64,000 nucleotides of DNA, from contig CAWCAT010000004.1 in the NCBI GenBank assembly GCA_963793625.1, positions 62,001-126,000 of the forward strand. The letters are read 5' to 3'. Source of the stretch: G963668605 sp963793625. GTDB lineage: Bacteria; Acidobacteriota; Terriglobia; Bryobacterales; Bryobacteraceae. How positions within the stretch are numbered: the first letter of the stretch is position 1; each line of letters opens with the position of its first letter. The notes beneath the pieces are model-generated. The model was not told the DNA's origin, did not search any database, and was given only the letters and a program-made list of their open reading frames with translations. Below are positions 41,327 to 51,043 of this stretch, piece by piece. Position numbers and translations under genes: made by a program.

Positions 41327-41391
41327 CGTGCTCCGTTCTCCTTAACTCTCAATGCAACTTCTAAAGCTCTTGGACAGGCATTCCGCATGCC

Positions 41392-43388
41392 TTATTGGGT
41401 GACAATCTCCGAAAAATCGGCGATCACCGAAAACTCTGTGAGCAGGCTGTGCAACAGCGTCAGCCGGTTCTGGCGAACCGCCGCGTCGGGCGCATTCACC
41501 AGCACTTTGTCAAAGAAGAGGTCGACTTTCGGACGCATCGAGGCAATCTCCTCGAGTGCGCTGCGGTTGTCCCCAGTCGAAGCTACTGCCGCCCGGACAC
41601 GCTGGAACTCGTCGTGCAGTTCGCGTTCCGGACCCGCTTCTAAAAGATTCGGATCGATCCCACCGCCGCCTGTAAAATTAGCCTGTTTCAGAATATTCTG
41701 AATACGTTTGAAACTGGCCGCGAGCGGTTCGAAGTTTTCCGTTGGACGCACATTCTGGATTGCCTCCAGACGGCGCTCCACATCCACCAGGTTGTCGAAC
41801 CCGGCGGCAATTACCGCATTGACTTCGTCGTACTTGAAGCCGCGGATCTCGCGGAAGTAATATTTGATACGTTCCAGGAAGAACTCGCGCAACTGTCCGT
41901 CGCCGTTGACCAGCTTCGATAGCGGCAGCGCGTGCTTGCCTTCCACGAGAATTTTCAACAACGCCTTGCGCAGCACGCCGCAAAGCGAAAGGATCGCGCG
42001 AGCCGCTCGGAATCAAACCGATTGCGAAGCAGCCACGCAGTGTATCCACTTTGTCCGCCAGTGAGACGATTTGCCCGGCGGTTGTACGCGGGATCGAATC
42101 CTCCATGCTGAGCGGTTTGTAGTGATCGTAAATCGCGACGGCGACTTCTTCCGGCTCGCCCTGCGCGCGTGCGTACAGGCCGCCGACAATGCCCTGCAGA
42201 TCCGTGAATTCCTTCACCATTTCGCAGGTAAGATCGCACTTGGTCAATTCCGCTGCGCGTACGGCAGCGCCATCGCCGCCCAATTCCCGAACCAGCGCCG
42301 CGACACGATCGGTCTTCTCTTTATATGACCCGAGCTTGGCCTGAAACGTAACGTGAGCCAGGTCTTCGACGCGATCCGCGAGTTTCTTCTGCTGATCGAC
42401 ATCCCAGAAAAACCGCGCATCGTTAAAACGCGCGCGCAAGAACACGTTCGTTGCCCTTGCGCACCAGACCTTCGGGATCGCCGCTTGTATTCATCACAGC
42501 GATGAAGTGCGGTGCGAGTTTGCCGTCCGCCGTTTCCACCGAGAAATACTTCTGATGGTGGCGCATCACTGTGACCAGCACTTCTGACGGCAACGCCAGA
42601 TACTGCTCATCGAAACCGCCCAGAATCGGCGTGGGAAATTCCGTGATGTAAACCAGCGTGTGCAGTAGTTTCTCGTCGGCCTTGATCTGCAGATCGGAAC
42701 CTGCAAGCAATTCCGCAATACCGGCCTCAATGCGCTGCCGGCGTTCTGCAGCCGAGAGCAGCACGTGATTCTGGCGCAGCTTCTCTGAGTGATTGCTGAT
42801 GCTGACCTTGATCCCGGTCTTGCCCAGGCGGCGATGCCCGTTCGTCAGATTGCCCGAGGGCACGCCGGCGATTTCGAACGGCACAACGTCTTTGCCCAGC
42901 AGCGCGACAATCCAGCGGATGGGGCGAATGAAACGCGGTCCGCCCTTGCCGGTCCAGTACATCGTCTTCGGCCAGTTGATCTTGAGCACCAGACCCGGCA
43001 GCGCTTCGGCCAGAATCTCTGAAGCGGCGCGGCCCGGCAGTTGCTTTTTGAAGCTGAAGTACTCGCCTTTCGGCGTGGAGACTACTTCCAGTTGCGCGAT
43101 ATCGACGCCCATCTTGCGAGCGAAACCCATCGCCGCGCCATCACCGGCGCTCTTGGGAGGACCACTCACAATCTCTTCGGCATCGGGCTGGCGTTCAATA
43201 ATCTTTTCGGCGTTCAGCACCAGGCGGCGCGGAGTCGCATCCACCGAAGTCACTTTACCGCCTAGACGGTTTTGCGCCAGCAAGTCTTCAAACAGCGATT
43301 TGAGCTGTTCGAGCGCCGACGGAATCATCCAATCGGGAATTTCCTCAGAACCGATTTCCAGCAGGAAGGGGAGTTTCTTCACAGCCAT
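41392..43388 (-). CDS. glyS: Glycyl-tRNA synthetase beta subunit, two one-base frameshifts
   Basis: GlyS pairs with GlyQ to charge tRNA-Gly. The start is ATG 43386-43388 with an AGGAGGTG site five bases before it, overlapping the glyQ stop by one base. The N-terminus LPFLLEIGSEEIPDWMIPSAL is typical. A surplus base near 42438 splits GNERVLRARFNDARFFWD, and one near 41959 splits ALRRAAQGVLKILVEGK. With both removed the protein is about 664 residues and complete, including the C-terminal anticodon-binding region (FFDKVLVNAPDAAVRQNRL). An essential gene carrying two lesions argues for sequence error. Confidence 0.93.
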
Positions 43389-44263
43389 TACGCCACCTCC
43401 TGCGCGGCCCACAGTTGGGCCACTCCGACAGCTAATTTGCGGACTCGGGCGATGACGCCCACGCGCTCTGTGACGCTGATCGCACCGCGCGCATCCAGCA
43501 GATTAAATAGGTTGGAGCACTTAAGCACTTGATCGTACGCGGAAAGCACCGGAAAGCGTTTCTTCTCTTCGTACTTGGGGAACAGATCGAGCAACCGCTG
43601 GCATTCTTTTTCGAACAGGTCGAAAGCCTGCCAGAGCGTGGAGACGTCGGCCAGTTCGAAGTTGTAAACCGACTGCTGCAGTTCGTCCGCGAAGCGCACA
43701 TCGGAGTACTTGAAGCCCTGCGCCCATTCGATGTCATAGACGCTATCGACACCTTGCAAAAAGGCCACCAGGCGTTCGAGACCATAAGTGATCTCGCCGG
43801 GCACCAGTTCCAGATCGATGCCGCCGCACTGCTGGAAGTATGTGAACTGGGTAATTTCCAGACCGTCCAGCATCACCTGCCAGCCGATACCCCAGGCGCC
43901 GAGCGTGGGCGATTCCCAGTTGTCCTCTTCGAACTTGATATCGTGCTTGCGCAGGTCGATCCCGATCGCCTCCAGACTGCCCAGGTACTGATCGATGATG
44001 TCGGCGGGCGTGGGCTTCAGAATGACCTGAAGTTGCTGGTGTTTGTACAACCGGTTGGGGTTTTCGCCGTAGCGCCCGTCCGCCGGGCGGCGACTGGGCT
44101 GCACATAGGCGACACGATAAGGCTTTGGACCGAGCACGCGCAGGAACGTCTCAGGGCACATCGTACCGGCGCCAACTTCGACGTCGTACGGCTCCTGGAT
44201 GATGCACCCGCGGTCGGACCAGTATTTCTTTAGCTTGAAAACTGTTTGTTGAAACGAATCCAT
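43388..44263 (-). CDS. glyQ: Glycyl-tRNA synthetase alpha subunit
   Basis: The 291-residue catalytic subunit of the bacterial-type tetrameric synthetase. Landmarks include TVFKLKKYWSDRGCIIQEPY, the active-site VGAGTMCPETFLRVLGP, AYVQPSRRPADGRYGENPNR, and FEEDNWESPTLGAWGIGWQ. It sits between recO and glyS, overlapping each by one base in TAATG junctions, so the three are coupled. No frameshift is seen here, in contrast with its partner. Confidence 0.96.
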   Translation of the reverse strand: MDSFQQTVFKLKKYWSDRGCIIQEPYDVEVGAGTMCPETFLRVLGPKPYRVAYVQPSRRPADGRYGENPNRLYKHQQLQVILKPTPADIIDQYLGSLEAIGIDLRKHDIKFEEDNWESPTLGAWGIGWQVMLDGLEITQFTYFQQCGGIDLELVPGEITYGLERLVAFLQGVDSVYDIEWAQGFKYSDVRFADELQQSVYNFELADVSTLWQAFDLFEKECQRLLDLFPKYEEKKRFPVLSAYDQVLKCSNLFNLLDARGAISVTERVGVIARVRKLAVGVAQLWAAQEVA

Positions 44264-44907
44264 TATTGTAGGCTTTCGAGTACAGGCACGGTAAGGAGTT
44301 TGCGTTCGATGTGATCTTCCATTTGCCGGATAAGAAAACGCCTGAGGTCGGCCGCGGTCTCCCGCGTCCAGCGCCGTTCGCTCAATTGGCTGATTGGAGT
44401 CTGCAACATCTCCTCTGCTATCGCGCGCGACTCATTGCTGACCCGCAGTTCCGGCAGAAACCCGGCCAGCCTTACCGTCCACAGGCTGAAGTAGGCTACC
44501 ACCGCCCAGAGTCCCTCCTCTGGATTTTCCCGCAAATGTTCCAGCATCGCGAGTAGCAACCGGAAGTGCCGCTCGTTCCGCTCCGCTGGGGGTAGGATCT
44601 GTTCGGAAACTTCCGCGAGATAGTCCATTACTACGCCCGCCGGGTAATTCGACTGCAGATGGAACTGCGACCGAATCAACTCGCAGGAATCGAGACTGAC
44701 TAACTCCCGCGTCTCTCGCTGGAAATAAAACACCTTTACATACGAGAGCCGTTCCAATCCGGATCCGAAACTGCTCTTGGGACGCCGCGCGCGTTTTGCC
44801 ACGCCCCGTAACTTCCCCTGATCCCGGGTAAAAAAGCTCACAATCAGGTTTGCTTCCTGAAAGGGGTACGTCCGTAAGATGATCGCTTCGCTTTCCCGGG
44901 CCGGCAT
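44263..44907 (-). CDS. recO: DNA repair protein RecO
   Basis: RecO promotes annealing of single strands and loads RecA in the RecF pathway. From ATG 44905-44907 the product is 214 residues. It opens with the OB-fold ESEAIILRTYPFQEANLIVS and FFTRDQGKLRGVAKRARRPK, followed by helical C-terminal repeats. The zinc-binding cysteines of some RecO proteins are absent, which is common. The open frame extends to 45018 but the upstream part is not RecO-like. It heads the recO-glyQ-glyS-ppdK unit, a widely shared gene order. Confidence 0.9.
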   Translation of the reverse strand: MPARESEAIILRTYPFQEANLIVSFFTRDQGKLRGVAKRARRPKSSFGSGLERLSYVKVFYFQRETRELVSLDSCELIRSQFHLQSNYPAGVVMDYLAEVSEQILPPAERNERHFRLLLAMLEHLRENPEEGLWAVVAYFSLWTVRLAGFLPELRVSNESRAIAEEMLQTPISQLSERRWTRETAADLRRFLIRQMEDHIERKLLTVPVLESLQ

Positions 44908-45094
44908 AGTTCGGCTCAAACCGGCTAAGCATAACAGCGTATCACACTTGGTTATCCTATTTAGCAGATTGCTGAGCGGCCTATCGCGTGGCGAAGTTTG
45001 TACGAATTTCTCGTGCAATTTGCCGAAGTTAGGTCTAGAATCAGGGTAGCTCGAGACGAACTTATACCGGCGTCATAGTAGTAAGGAGGTCCAT

Positions 45095-45268
45095 ATGTTT
45101 GATAGTCTCGACGAGCAAATGAAGCACGATGAGCATGAGCAGTCCAGCAACAAAGAGAGGATGCTGCGTCTGGGTCGCTGTAGCATTGTTTCGGTTCTCG
45201 TCTTTGGCGGACTGTACTTTGGAGTACGTCTCGTCGAAGTAGTAGCGAACAGCGGGGCACGCTTTTGA
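45095..45268 (+). CDS. 57-residue single-span membrane protein
   Basis: A very strong ribosome-binding site (AAGGAGGT) lies five bases before ATG 45095. The product is MFDSLDEQMKHDEHEQSSNK, then a basic turn and one hydrophobic span (SIVSVLVFGGLYFGVRLVE), ending NSGARF. The charged N-terminus and single TM helix suggest an inner-membrane micropeptide. It is divergent from recO and convergent with the lysozyme-like gene, with no partner on its strand. The strength of the ribosome-binding site is the main support. Confidence 0.7.
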   Translation: MFDSLDEQMKHDEHEQSSNKERMLRLGRCSIVSVLVFGGLYFGVRLVEVVANSGARF

Positions 45269-45294
45269 GCCTGCCCCGCAACTGAGGATGCAGA

Positions 45295-45804
45295 TCAGCG
45301 AGCGGGCTTTCTAGTTTCTGAAAGCGTTGCCTGGGATTTCACCGGCCCTATGGAACGCATTACGTTCCTAACGAGCGGAGCATACTCAGTCCTCGGATTG
45401 TAGATCCGGAGGATTTCGTTGGTGCTTTTGTGCTTGTAGAGTCTGGATGTCCCAATCCTGTCCGCCACGTGATGAATACCCGCGCGGATCGAAGGGAAGG
45501 CTTGTCTACAGGAATCCCACCCAAACACATTGTTATTCTTGAAATCTTTCCCGCCGCCTGATTCGACAAACGAAATACTGGGCAGCAACCGCCAGTCCAG
45601 ATCATTGCGGTCTGCCGCAATCAGGAAGTCGGCAGCCATGTCTCTGACCGGGCATTCCCGGTCACCAAAGAACTTCTCTAAAGCATCGAGCCTCGGATCA
45701 TTATCATAATGAGCCACTTCTGCGTACAAAAGGTCGGTATCCTTCGAGGACGGGACCGCCAGCAGGCCAGCAAACAATACTAGCCCATGAGTGAGTTTCC
45801 TCAT
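45295..45804 (-). CDS. Secreted lysozyme-like/transglycosylase-fold protein
   Basis: A 169-residue protein with a signal peptide (MRKLTHGLVLFAGLLAVPSS). The mature domain has ADFLIAADRNDLDWRLLPSI followed by SFVESGGGKDFKNNNVFGWD. A Glu in an SFVESGG context before NNNVFGW is the arrangement of glucosaminidase or lytic-transglycosylase folds. A second half, IRAGIHHVADRIGTSRLYKH and NEILRIYNPRTEYAPLV, matches the same fold. It probably acts on peptidoglycan in the periplasm. The region 45805-46033 upstream holds no further gene. Confidence 0.78.
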   Translation of the reverse strand: MRKLTHGLVLFAGLLAVPSSKDTDLLYAEVAHYDNDPRLDALEKFFGDRECPVRDMAADFLIAADRNDLDWRLLPSISFVESGGGKDFKNNNVFGWDSCRQAFPSIRAGIHHVADRIGTSRLYKHKSTNEILRIYNPRTEYAPLVRNVMRSIGPVKSQATLSETRKPAR

Positions 45805-46033
45805 TCTGGTTTTTCTCTCCTATGTTGGATTAGGCTAAAGAGACTGCATTAGCCGGGACTACTTTGGTGCAGGTTGACGTCTCTACGGAGAGGCGTCAGA
45901 AGGGTCTGTTTATAACGGGGTCAATAGCTTCATAAGTTGCTATTATACCAACCTGAGCTGGAATTTGTTCGCGCCCTGGTTTGCGGCCCTCACCCTCATC
46001 CCCGCTCTGTGATATCGTGAATGGGTTTTCCCC

Positions 46034-47280
46034 ATGGAACCCAATCACAAAGCACTCACCCCGGCAGTCCGATGGACGGTCATTGGTCTGCTGTGCGCCG
46101 GCATGATGGTCGCGTATTTCGACCGCGTGAACCTCTCCATGGCGCTCGCGCTCCCGGAGTTCAGGAAATTCTTCAACCTGACCGACAGGATCGCGGCGCG
46201 CTGAACTCGGCATTCTTCTGGTCATACGCAGTGCTGCAGATTCCGGCCGGATGGTTCGTCGACCGCTATGGCGTAAAGCTGCCTTACGCAGTCGGATTTG
46301 CTATATGGAGCGTGCTATCGGCACTGACGCCGCTTGCCAATTCGTTCCAGCAATTGTTTGCAATCCGCGTCATGCTGGGCGTCGGCGAATCGGTAGTAAC
46401 GCCGGCTGGCATGCGCTGGATCCGCTTCAACTGTGCCGAGCACCAGCGCGGCTTCGCGGTTGGATTGTACATGGCTGCCGCGAAGGTCGGGCCTGCGATC
46501 GGTGCACCCTTGGCCACGTGGCTGATCATGGTCTCAGGTTGGAGAATGATGTTCGTGATCATGGGCCTGGGCTGTTTGGTCTGGCTGATCCCATGGATGC
46601 TGTTTGTCCGCAACGACGACAAGCAGAAGGAGCAGGCCGCAGTCGCGAAAACTCCGGCAGCGGCAATTTCGTTTGGCCGCGTAATGAAGAGTCCCGTGAT
46701 TTGGGGCACCGTAATCGGGACGTTCTGCTACCAATACTTCGTTTATTACTGCATGACCTGGATGCCCGCCTACTTCGTGGAGCAGCGCGGCTTAAGTCTT
46801 CAAAGCATGGGCATCTATACGATGGCCAGCTTTCTGGGCATGGCCACGGTCGCGACGCTGGCAGGCTGGGTAGCGGATCGCATGATCCAGCGCGGCGGAG
46901 ACCCCGTGCGTGTCCGCAAGGGCTTCGTGATTGCCGGATTTCTGGTCGCGTCAACTGAAGTGATCGGAGCGCTTTCCGATTCCCACTCGGTCGCGCTCTT
47001 CTTTGCCGTATTCTCGCTGAGCGGGTTGGGGCTGACCACCGCGAATTACTGGGCACTCACGCAGACGCTGATTCCGGGCGCCGCCGTCGGCCGCATCGTT
47101 GGCGTCCAGAACTGCGCCGCAAATCTGCCCGGCATCGCCGCCCCGCTGCTCACCGGATGGCTCAAGCACACCACTGGTAATTACAATGCCCCCATGCAGG
47201 CCATCTGGTTCTTTCTGTTGATCGGCGTCGCAGCCTACGTTTTCCTGGTGAAGAAAAAATATGCCCCGACAGCAGCTTGA
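46034..47280 (+). CDS. MFS transporter (ACS/hexuronate-like), one-base deletion
   Basis: From ATG 46034 the protein reads AVRWTVIGLLCAGMMVAYFD followed by RVNLSMALALPEFRKFFNL, TM1 and the DR-N motif of anion:cation symporters. The frame then stops early. Restoring one missing base near 46185 joins it to RGALNSAFFWSYAVLQIPAG and the remaining ten or so spans, ending KKKYAPTAA. About 415 residues result, the normal size. The 12-span ACS family carries organic anions such as hexuronates or tartrate; the substrate here is unknown. The 3' end overlaps the dehydrogenase gene by 20 bases. Confidence 0.85.
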
Positions 47281-48194
47281 GATCCGGACAGCCGTCGTGA
47301 TTGGCACCGGAATGATGGGTCCTGGAATAGCGGCGACGCTTGCCAGGGGCGGCGTTGACTGTGTGATTCTAAGCCGCACCAGCGCTGGCGCACAGCGTGG
47401 ACTCCAGATAGCCCAGCGAGCAGTTCCAGTTGCTCGTCGAACACGGACTGGCAACACAAGCCGGGGCGGGCAGCATCACAGCAGCATCGTCTTTTGCGGA
47501 TTGCGTCCCCACTGCGGATCTGGTCATCGAATCCGCTCCGGAAAACATGCCGCTGAAGCAGGGCTTGTTTGCGGAACTGGAATCTGTCGCAAAGCCCGAG
47601 GCAATTCTCGCGAGCAACACGTCGGGCCTCAGCATTACGGACATTGCTTTGAAATGTACGCGCCCCGAGCGCGTCGTGACCACGCATTTCTGGAATCCGC
47701 CCTACCTGATGCCGTTGGTCGAAATCGTGAAAGGCGCACGAACGTCCGATGAAGTGGTAGCGACCTTGCGCGAATTATTGCAGCGCTGCGGCAAGACGCC
47801 GGTCGTGGTGAAGAAGGATACGCCGGGCCAACTCGGCAACCGGCTGCAGCATGCGCTCTTTCGAGAAGCGATGCACATTGTGCAGGAAGGCATTGCCGAT
47901 GTCGAGGACGTCGATCTGGCGGCGAAGACCGGATTCGGCCTGCGCCTGCCGGTGTACGGCATCTTCGAGCATCAGGATGCGGTCGGGCTGGACCTGGCCA
48001 CTGCCGTTTTCGACTACATTTCGCAGGATCTGAGCAACACCCGCGGCGTTCCGGAAGTGGCACAGCGGCTTCTGGCTGAGGGCAACCTGGGCGCGAAGAC
48101 GGGCAAAGGCTTCTACGACTGGTCGAAGAAGGACATTAACGAAGTGAAGGCCCGTCGAGATCGCTTCGTGCTGGAGTTTTTGAAGCGGAAGTGA
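47261..48194 (+). CDS. 3-hydroxyacyl-CoA dehydrogenase, one-base frameshift
   Basis: The N-terminal Rossmann motif is AVVIGTGMMGPGIAATLARGG, followed by VDCVILSRTSAGAQRGL. One surplus base near 47419 shifts to QLLVEHGLATQAGAGSITA, and then ADLVIESAPENMPLKQGLFA, ILASNTSGLSITDIAL, the catalytic His in TTHFWNPPYLMPLVEIV, and NRLQHALFREAMHIVQEG. The rebuilt enzyme is about 310 residues and resembles single-domain HbdH/FadB-type enzymes that oxidise 3-hydroxyacyl substrates with NAD. The neighbour is an MFS carrier of small organic acids, so the pair may serve uptake and oxidation of one substrate. Confidence 0.85.
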
Positions 48195-48557
48195 CTAGTC
48201 CAGATCTGTCACTGAATGCAGCCGGGGCAACAACGACAACAGTGACGCACGCACGTTGCGCAGTAATTGCTTATAACGCAATTTGCGTAACGCGCCGGGC
48301 TTCACGCAGCCCGCGGATATGCGCTGCAGCGCTGAAACGGCTGTGTACAAATTCAGCAGACGGGAAGCGATGCTGCCGCCGCCAACAGGCGTTTCGTCCT
48401 CGCGGAGCGGATCTTCTGAATCAATCCTCTTGATCCGTTTGTAAAGCTCACGATTAGCTTTTCCGGCCAGAAGGCAGCGCTCCAGGATTTCCGTTTCCAA
48501 AATTGCGGCCGCATTACTGAGCGGCTCCTGATCTTCATCGGGAGAACGCTGTTCCAT
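48195..48557 (-). CDS. Hypothetical protein of about 120 residues
   Basis: From ATG 48557 the product is hydrophilic and helical (MEQRSPDEDQEPLSNAAAIL, ETEILERCLLAGKANREL, LYTAVSALQRISAGCVK) with a basic C-terminus. It overlaps the 53-residue frame upstream by 23 bases. Because single-base errors are frequent in this window, the two could be one gene of about 170 residues. No family is recognised. Confidence 0.5.
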   Translation of the reverse strand: MEQRSPDEDQEPLSNAAAILETEILERCLLAGKANRELYKRIKRIDSEDPLREDETPVGGGSIASRLLNLYTAVSALQRISAGCVKPGALRKLRYKQLLRNVRASLLSLLPRLHSVTDLD

Positions 48558-48696
48558 GTCGAACAACTTCCAGAACGGCGAGATTGCCGCGGCACTCCAG
48601 GAACAACAGGCGCAACATTTCATCTGAGTCGAGCGGGATGTCCTTGTTCAGGATAAAACGCTGCAAAAGTCCGTTATGGTTGCCTGCCTGGCTCAT
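48535..48696 (-). CDS. Short hypothetical protein with good ribosome-binding site
   Basis: ATG 48696 is preceded by AAGGAG at good spacing. The 53-residue product is MSQAGNHNGLLQRFILNKDI followed by PLDSDEMLRLLFLECRGNLA and VLEVVRHGTAFSR. It ends inside the start of the next frame. The two may be a single gene broken by a one-base indel near 48540, or an overlapping pair. No function can be assigned. Confidence 0.5.
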   Translation of the reverse strand: MSQAGNHNGLLQRFILNKDIPLDSDEMLRLLFLECRGNLAVLEVVRHGTAFSR

Positions 48697-48756
48697 GAAG
48701 TTCTCCTTGCTCCATCGTAGCGCGGAAACATTCGGCCGCAAACAGAGACGCGCGCG

Positions 48757-48906
48757 TCAGTTGGCGCGTGTGTCAACCGATTGCATTTGTTCCTGCCGGA
48801 ACTGGGCCTGCGCGCGGACCACCAAAGTCATGATGGTTACTGCGAAAGCCAGGAGAATCAGCCAGTCAAATGCCCGTGTCAGCCAGACGTTGCCAGTTGG
48901 TCGCAT
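48757..48906 (-). CDS. 49-residue single-span membrane protein
   Basis: ATG 48906 follows a GAGGAG site about ten bases upstream. The product has one hydrophobic span (AFDWLILLAFAVTIMTLVV) between a short N-terminus and a polar tail rich in Gln (RAQAQFRQEQMQSVDTRAN). It is one of a small group of short frames on the minus strand at 48.2-48.9 kb. Coding potential rests on the span and ribosome-binding site only. Confidence 0.5.
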   Translation of the reverse strand: MRPTGNVWLTRAFDWLILLAFAVTIMTLVVRAQAQFRQEQMQSVDTRAN

Positions 48907-49015
48907 TCCATTCGCTCCTCGATACTGCCCACTTAAGTGCAAATTGAAGACCAACTGGCGTTTCAACAAAACAAACCACTTACAGAATGGCTGTGGGCCA
49001 TTTGCCCCAAAGCCG

Positions 49016-50470
49016 TTACCAGTTCATCGCAAGGTGGATGAATGTGCGCACCGGAACACCGGAAGGCCCCTTCGCGAGGAACGGCTTTGCCTCCTCCAGC
49101 CACGCCGTACCGGCGATATCGAGGTGTACCCACGGCGTATCTTCGACGAACTCCTTCAGGAATGCCGCCGCTGTAATCGCGCCACCCCACCGATTGCCGA
49201 TATTCGGGATATCCGCGAAAGGACTCTTCAGCAGTTCGCGATACTCGTCGTCGAGCGGCATGTGCCACATTTTCTCGCCCTGCGCCTTCGCCGCCCCGAG
49301 CACCCGGCCCAGCAGATCATCGTTATTAGTGAACACGCCGACATTGACGTATCCCAATGCAACGACAATGGCACCTGTCAGAGTAGCCGCGTCGATGAGA
49401 TGGGTACAGCCCAGACGTTTCGCGTAGGTGATGGTGTCGACCAGAATCAGCCGGCCTTCGGCATCGGTGTTGAGCACTTCAATCGTCTTGCCCGAGAGCG
49501 AGGTTACGATATCGCCCGGGCGCTGCGCCTTGCTGCCCGGCATATTCTCAACCGTCGGAATGAACGCGGTTACGGGAATTGACGGCTTCAACTGCGCCAG
49601 CGCGCGCATGGCTCCGAGCACGGACGCGCCGCCCGCCATGTCGTACTTCATCTTCTCCATGCCCTCGGAAGGCTTTATGGAGATCCCGCCCGTATCGAAC
49701 GTAACGCCTTTGCCGACCAATCCGAGATGCGTGGCACCCACCGCGTCGCCTGAAGGCTTGTAACGGAGCACGATGAGCGCGGGAGGCTCAGCGCTGCCCT
49801 GTGAGACGCCCAGCAGGGCACCCATACCGAGTTGCTGCATGCGGTCCTGATCGAGAACCTCGCACTCCAGCCCGACTTCGGCAGCCATCGCGCTGGCACG
49901 CTGCACCAGGGCCATCGGAGTAAGACGGTTGCCAGGCTCATTGACCAGATCGCGCGCGAAATTCTGCCCATCGGCTATAATCCGGCCGCGTTCGACAGCT
50001 CCGGCAAATGAGGCGTCGCCGACGATCATGAACTCATCGACGCGCTTGTCGTCCTTCTTATCAGTCTTGTAATGGTCCGGTTCGAAGTCGCCCAGCAGTG
50101 CCCCTTCGGCTAGTGCCGTCGCGTTTTCATCCGAAGCAACGCCCCCATCCAGCACGAACGCGATGTTATGTACACCTTTCGGCTTGAGCGTACGCAGCGC
50201 CGCACCGGCAGCCTTGCGCATCTCCGCCGAGTTAAACTTATCGCGCTTTCCGCAGCCAAGCACAAGCAGGCGTTTGGCTTTAAGGCCCTCAGGACGGTAC
50301 TGCAGCGCAATCTCGAGCGGCTTGCCGCTGAATTCGCCGGATTCCATTGCATCGCCAAGCCAGCCGCTGTTCGGCAAGGCAGCCGGCGCGGGCTCGCCTT
50401 CGAACGCAAGCCATACCAGTGCATCGGCTTCGATTCCAGTAAATGGTTCTGATTTCAGGGAAAGTTTCAT
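49016..50470 (-). CDS. pepA: Leucyl aminopeptidase (cytosol aminopeptidase, M17)
   Basis: This two-metal exopeptidase removes N-terminal residues from peptides. The 484-residue protein has the variable N-terminal domain and the conserved catalytic domain with VGKGVTFDTGGISIKPSEGM, MKYDMAGGASVLGAM, and the diagnostic metal-ligand sequence EVLNTDAEGRLILVDT. It ends GPSGVPVRTFIHLAMNW as in the family. Its start overlaps the smpB stop (ATGA), so the pair is probably co-translated. Confidence 0.96.
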   Translation of the reverse strand: MKLSLKSEPFTGIEADALVWLAFEGEPAPAALPNSGWLGDAMESGEFSGKPLEIALQYRPEGLKAKRLLVLGCGKRDKFNSAEMRKAAGAALRTLKPKGVHNIAFVLDGGVASDENATALAEGALLGDFEPDHYKTDKKDDKRVDEFMIVGDASFAGAVERGRIIADGQNFARDLVNEPGNRLTPMALVQRASAMAAEVGLECEVLDQDRMQQLGMGALLGVSQGSAEPPALIVLRYKPSGDAVGATHLGLVGKGVTFDTGGISIKPSEGMEKMKYDMAGGASVLGAMRALAQLKPSIPVTAFIPTVENMPGSKAQRPGDIVTSLSGKTIEVLNTDAEGRLILVDTITYAKRLGCTHLIDAATLTGAIVVALGYVNVGVFTNNDDLLGRVLGAAKAQGEKMWHMPLDDEYRELLKSPFADIPNIGNRWGGAITAAAFLKEFVEDTPWVHLDIAGTAWLEEAKPFLAKGPSGVPVRTFIHLAMNW

Positions 50471-50946
50471 GCCTTTTGACTTCTCCTTACGGCGTCGCGC
50501 GCCTCGTTGTTCTGTTCCTTCGTCCGCTCAGCTTCGCGCTTGTCGTGTATCTTTTTGCCCTTGGCGAGGGCCAGTTCGCATTTGACCTTGCCATTCTTCA
50601 GGTACATCTTGGTCGGGATCAGGGTCAGCCCCTTTTCGCGGGTCTTGCCGATCAGCTTCTTGATCTCTGCGCGGTGCAACAGCAATTTCCGACGGCGGAC
50701 CGGCTCGTGGTTATAGATGTTTCCGTGCGAATACGGACTAATATGAGCGTTCACCAGCCACGCTTCATTACCCGCGATTTCGCCGTAGGCCTCTTTGAGC
50801 TGGATCTTCCCGTTCTTGGCCGCCTTGACCTCTGTGCCGGTCAATACGATGCCGGCTTCGAAGCGATCCATCAACTGGTACGAGTATCCTGCGTAACGGT
50901 TATCGCTGATTATTTTGATTGGAGTTTCCACTGGTTGCAGTTTCAC
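50467..50946 (-). CDS. smpB: SsrA-binding protein SmpB
   Basis: SmpB binds tmRNA and lets it rescue stalled ribosomes. The core is clear: IISDNRYAGYSYQLMDRFEA, GIVLTGTEVKAAKNGKIQL, EAWLVNAHISPYSHGNIYNH and the basic C-terminal tail KGKKIHDKREAERTKEQ. The frame opens at 51021 (184 residues), but the GTG at 50944-50946 gives a normal 159-residue protein and leaves a 97-base gap to the divergent secretin gene, which is more reasonable for two promoters. No tmRNA gene was recognised nearby. Confidence 0.92.
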   Translation of the reverse strand: MKLQPVETPIKIISDNRYAGYSYQLMDRFEAGIVLTGTEVKAAKNGKIQLKEAYGEIAGNEAWLVNAHISPYSHGNIYNHEPVRRRKLLLHRAEIKKLIGKTREKGLTLIPTKMYLKNGKVKCELALAKGKKIHDKREAERTKEQNNEARDAVRRSQKA

Positions 50947-51043
50947 CTCAACGCGCCAAGACCTGAACTCGTCAACTTCTTTGTGGACTGCCAGCGCGCC
51001 TGGCAAAACTGAGTTTAGCATAAGGCCCTAAAAAATCAACAAG

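Noticed and set aside
46021..47280. The full open frame from 46021 as the MFS protein
   Set aside because: Its first 55 codons are not MFS-like; the proper N-terminus is in another frame from 46034 and a one-base deletion joins the two.
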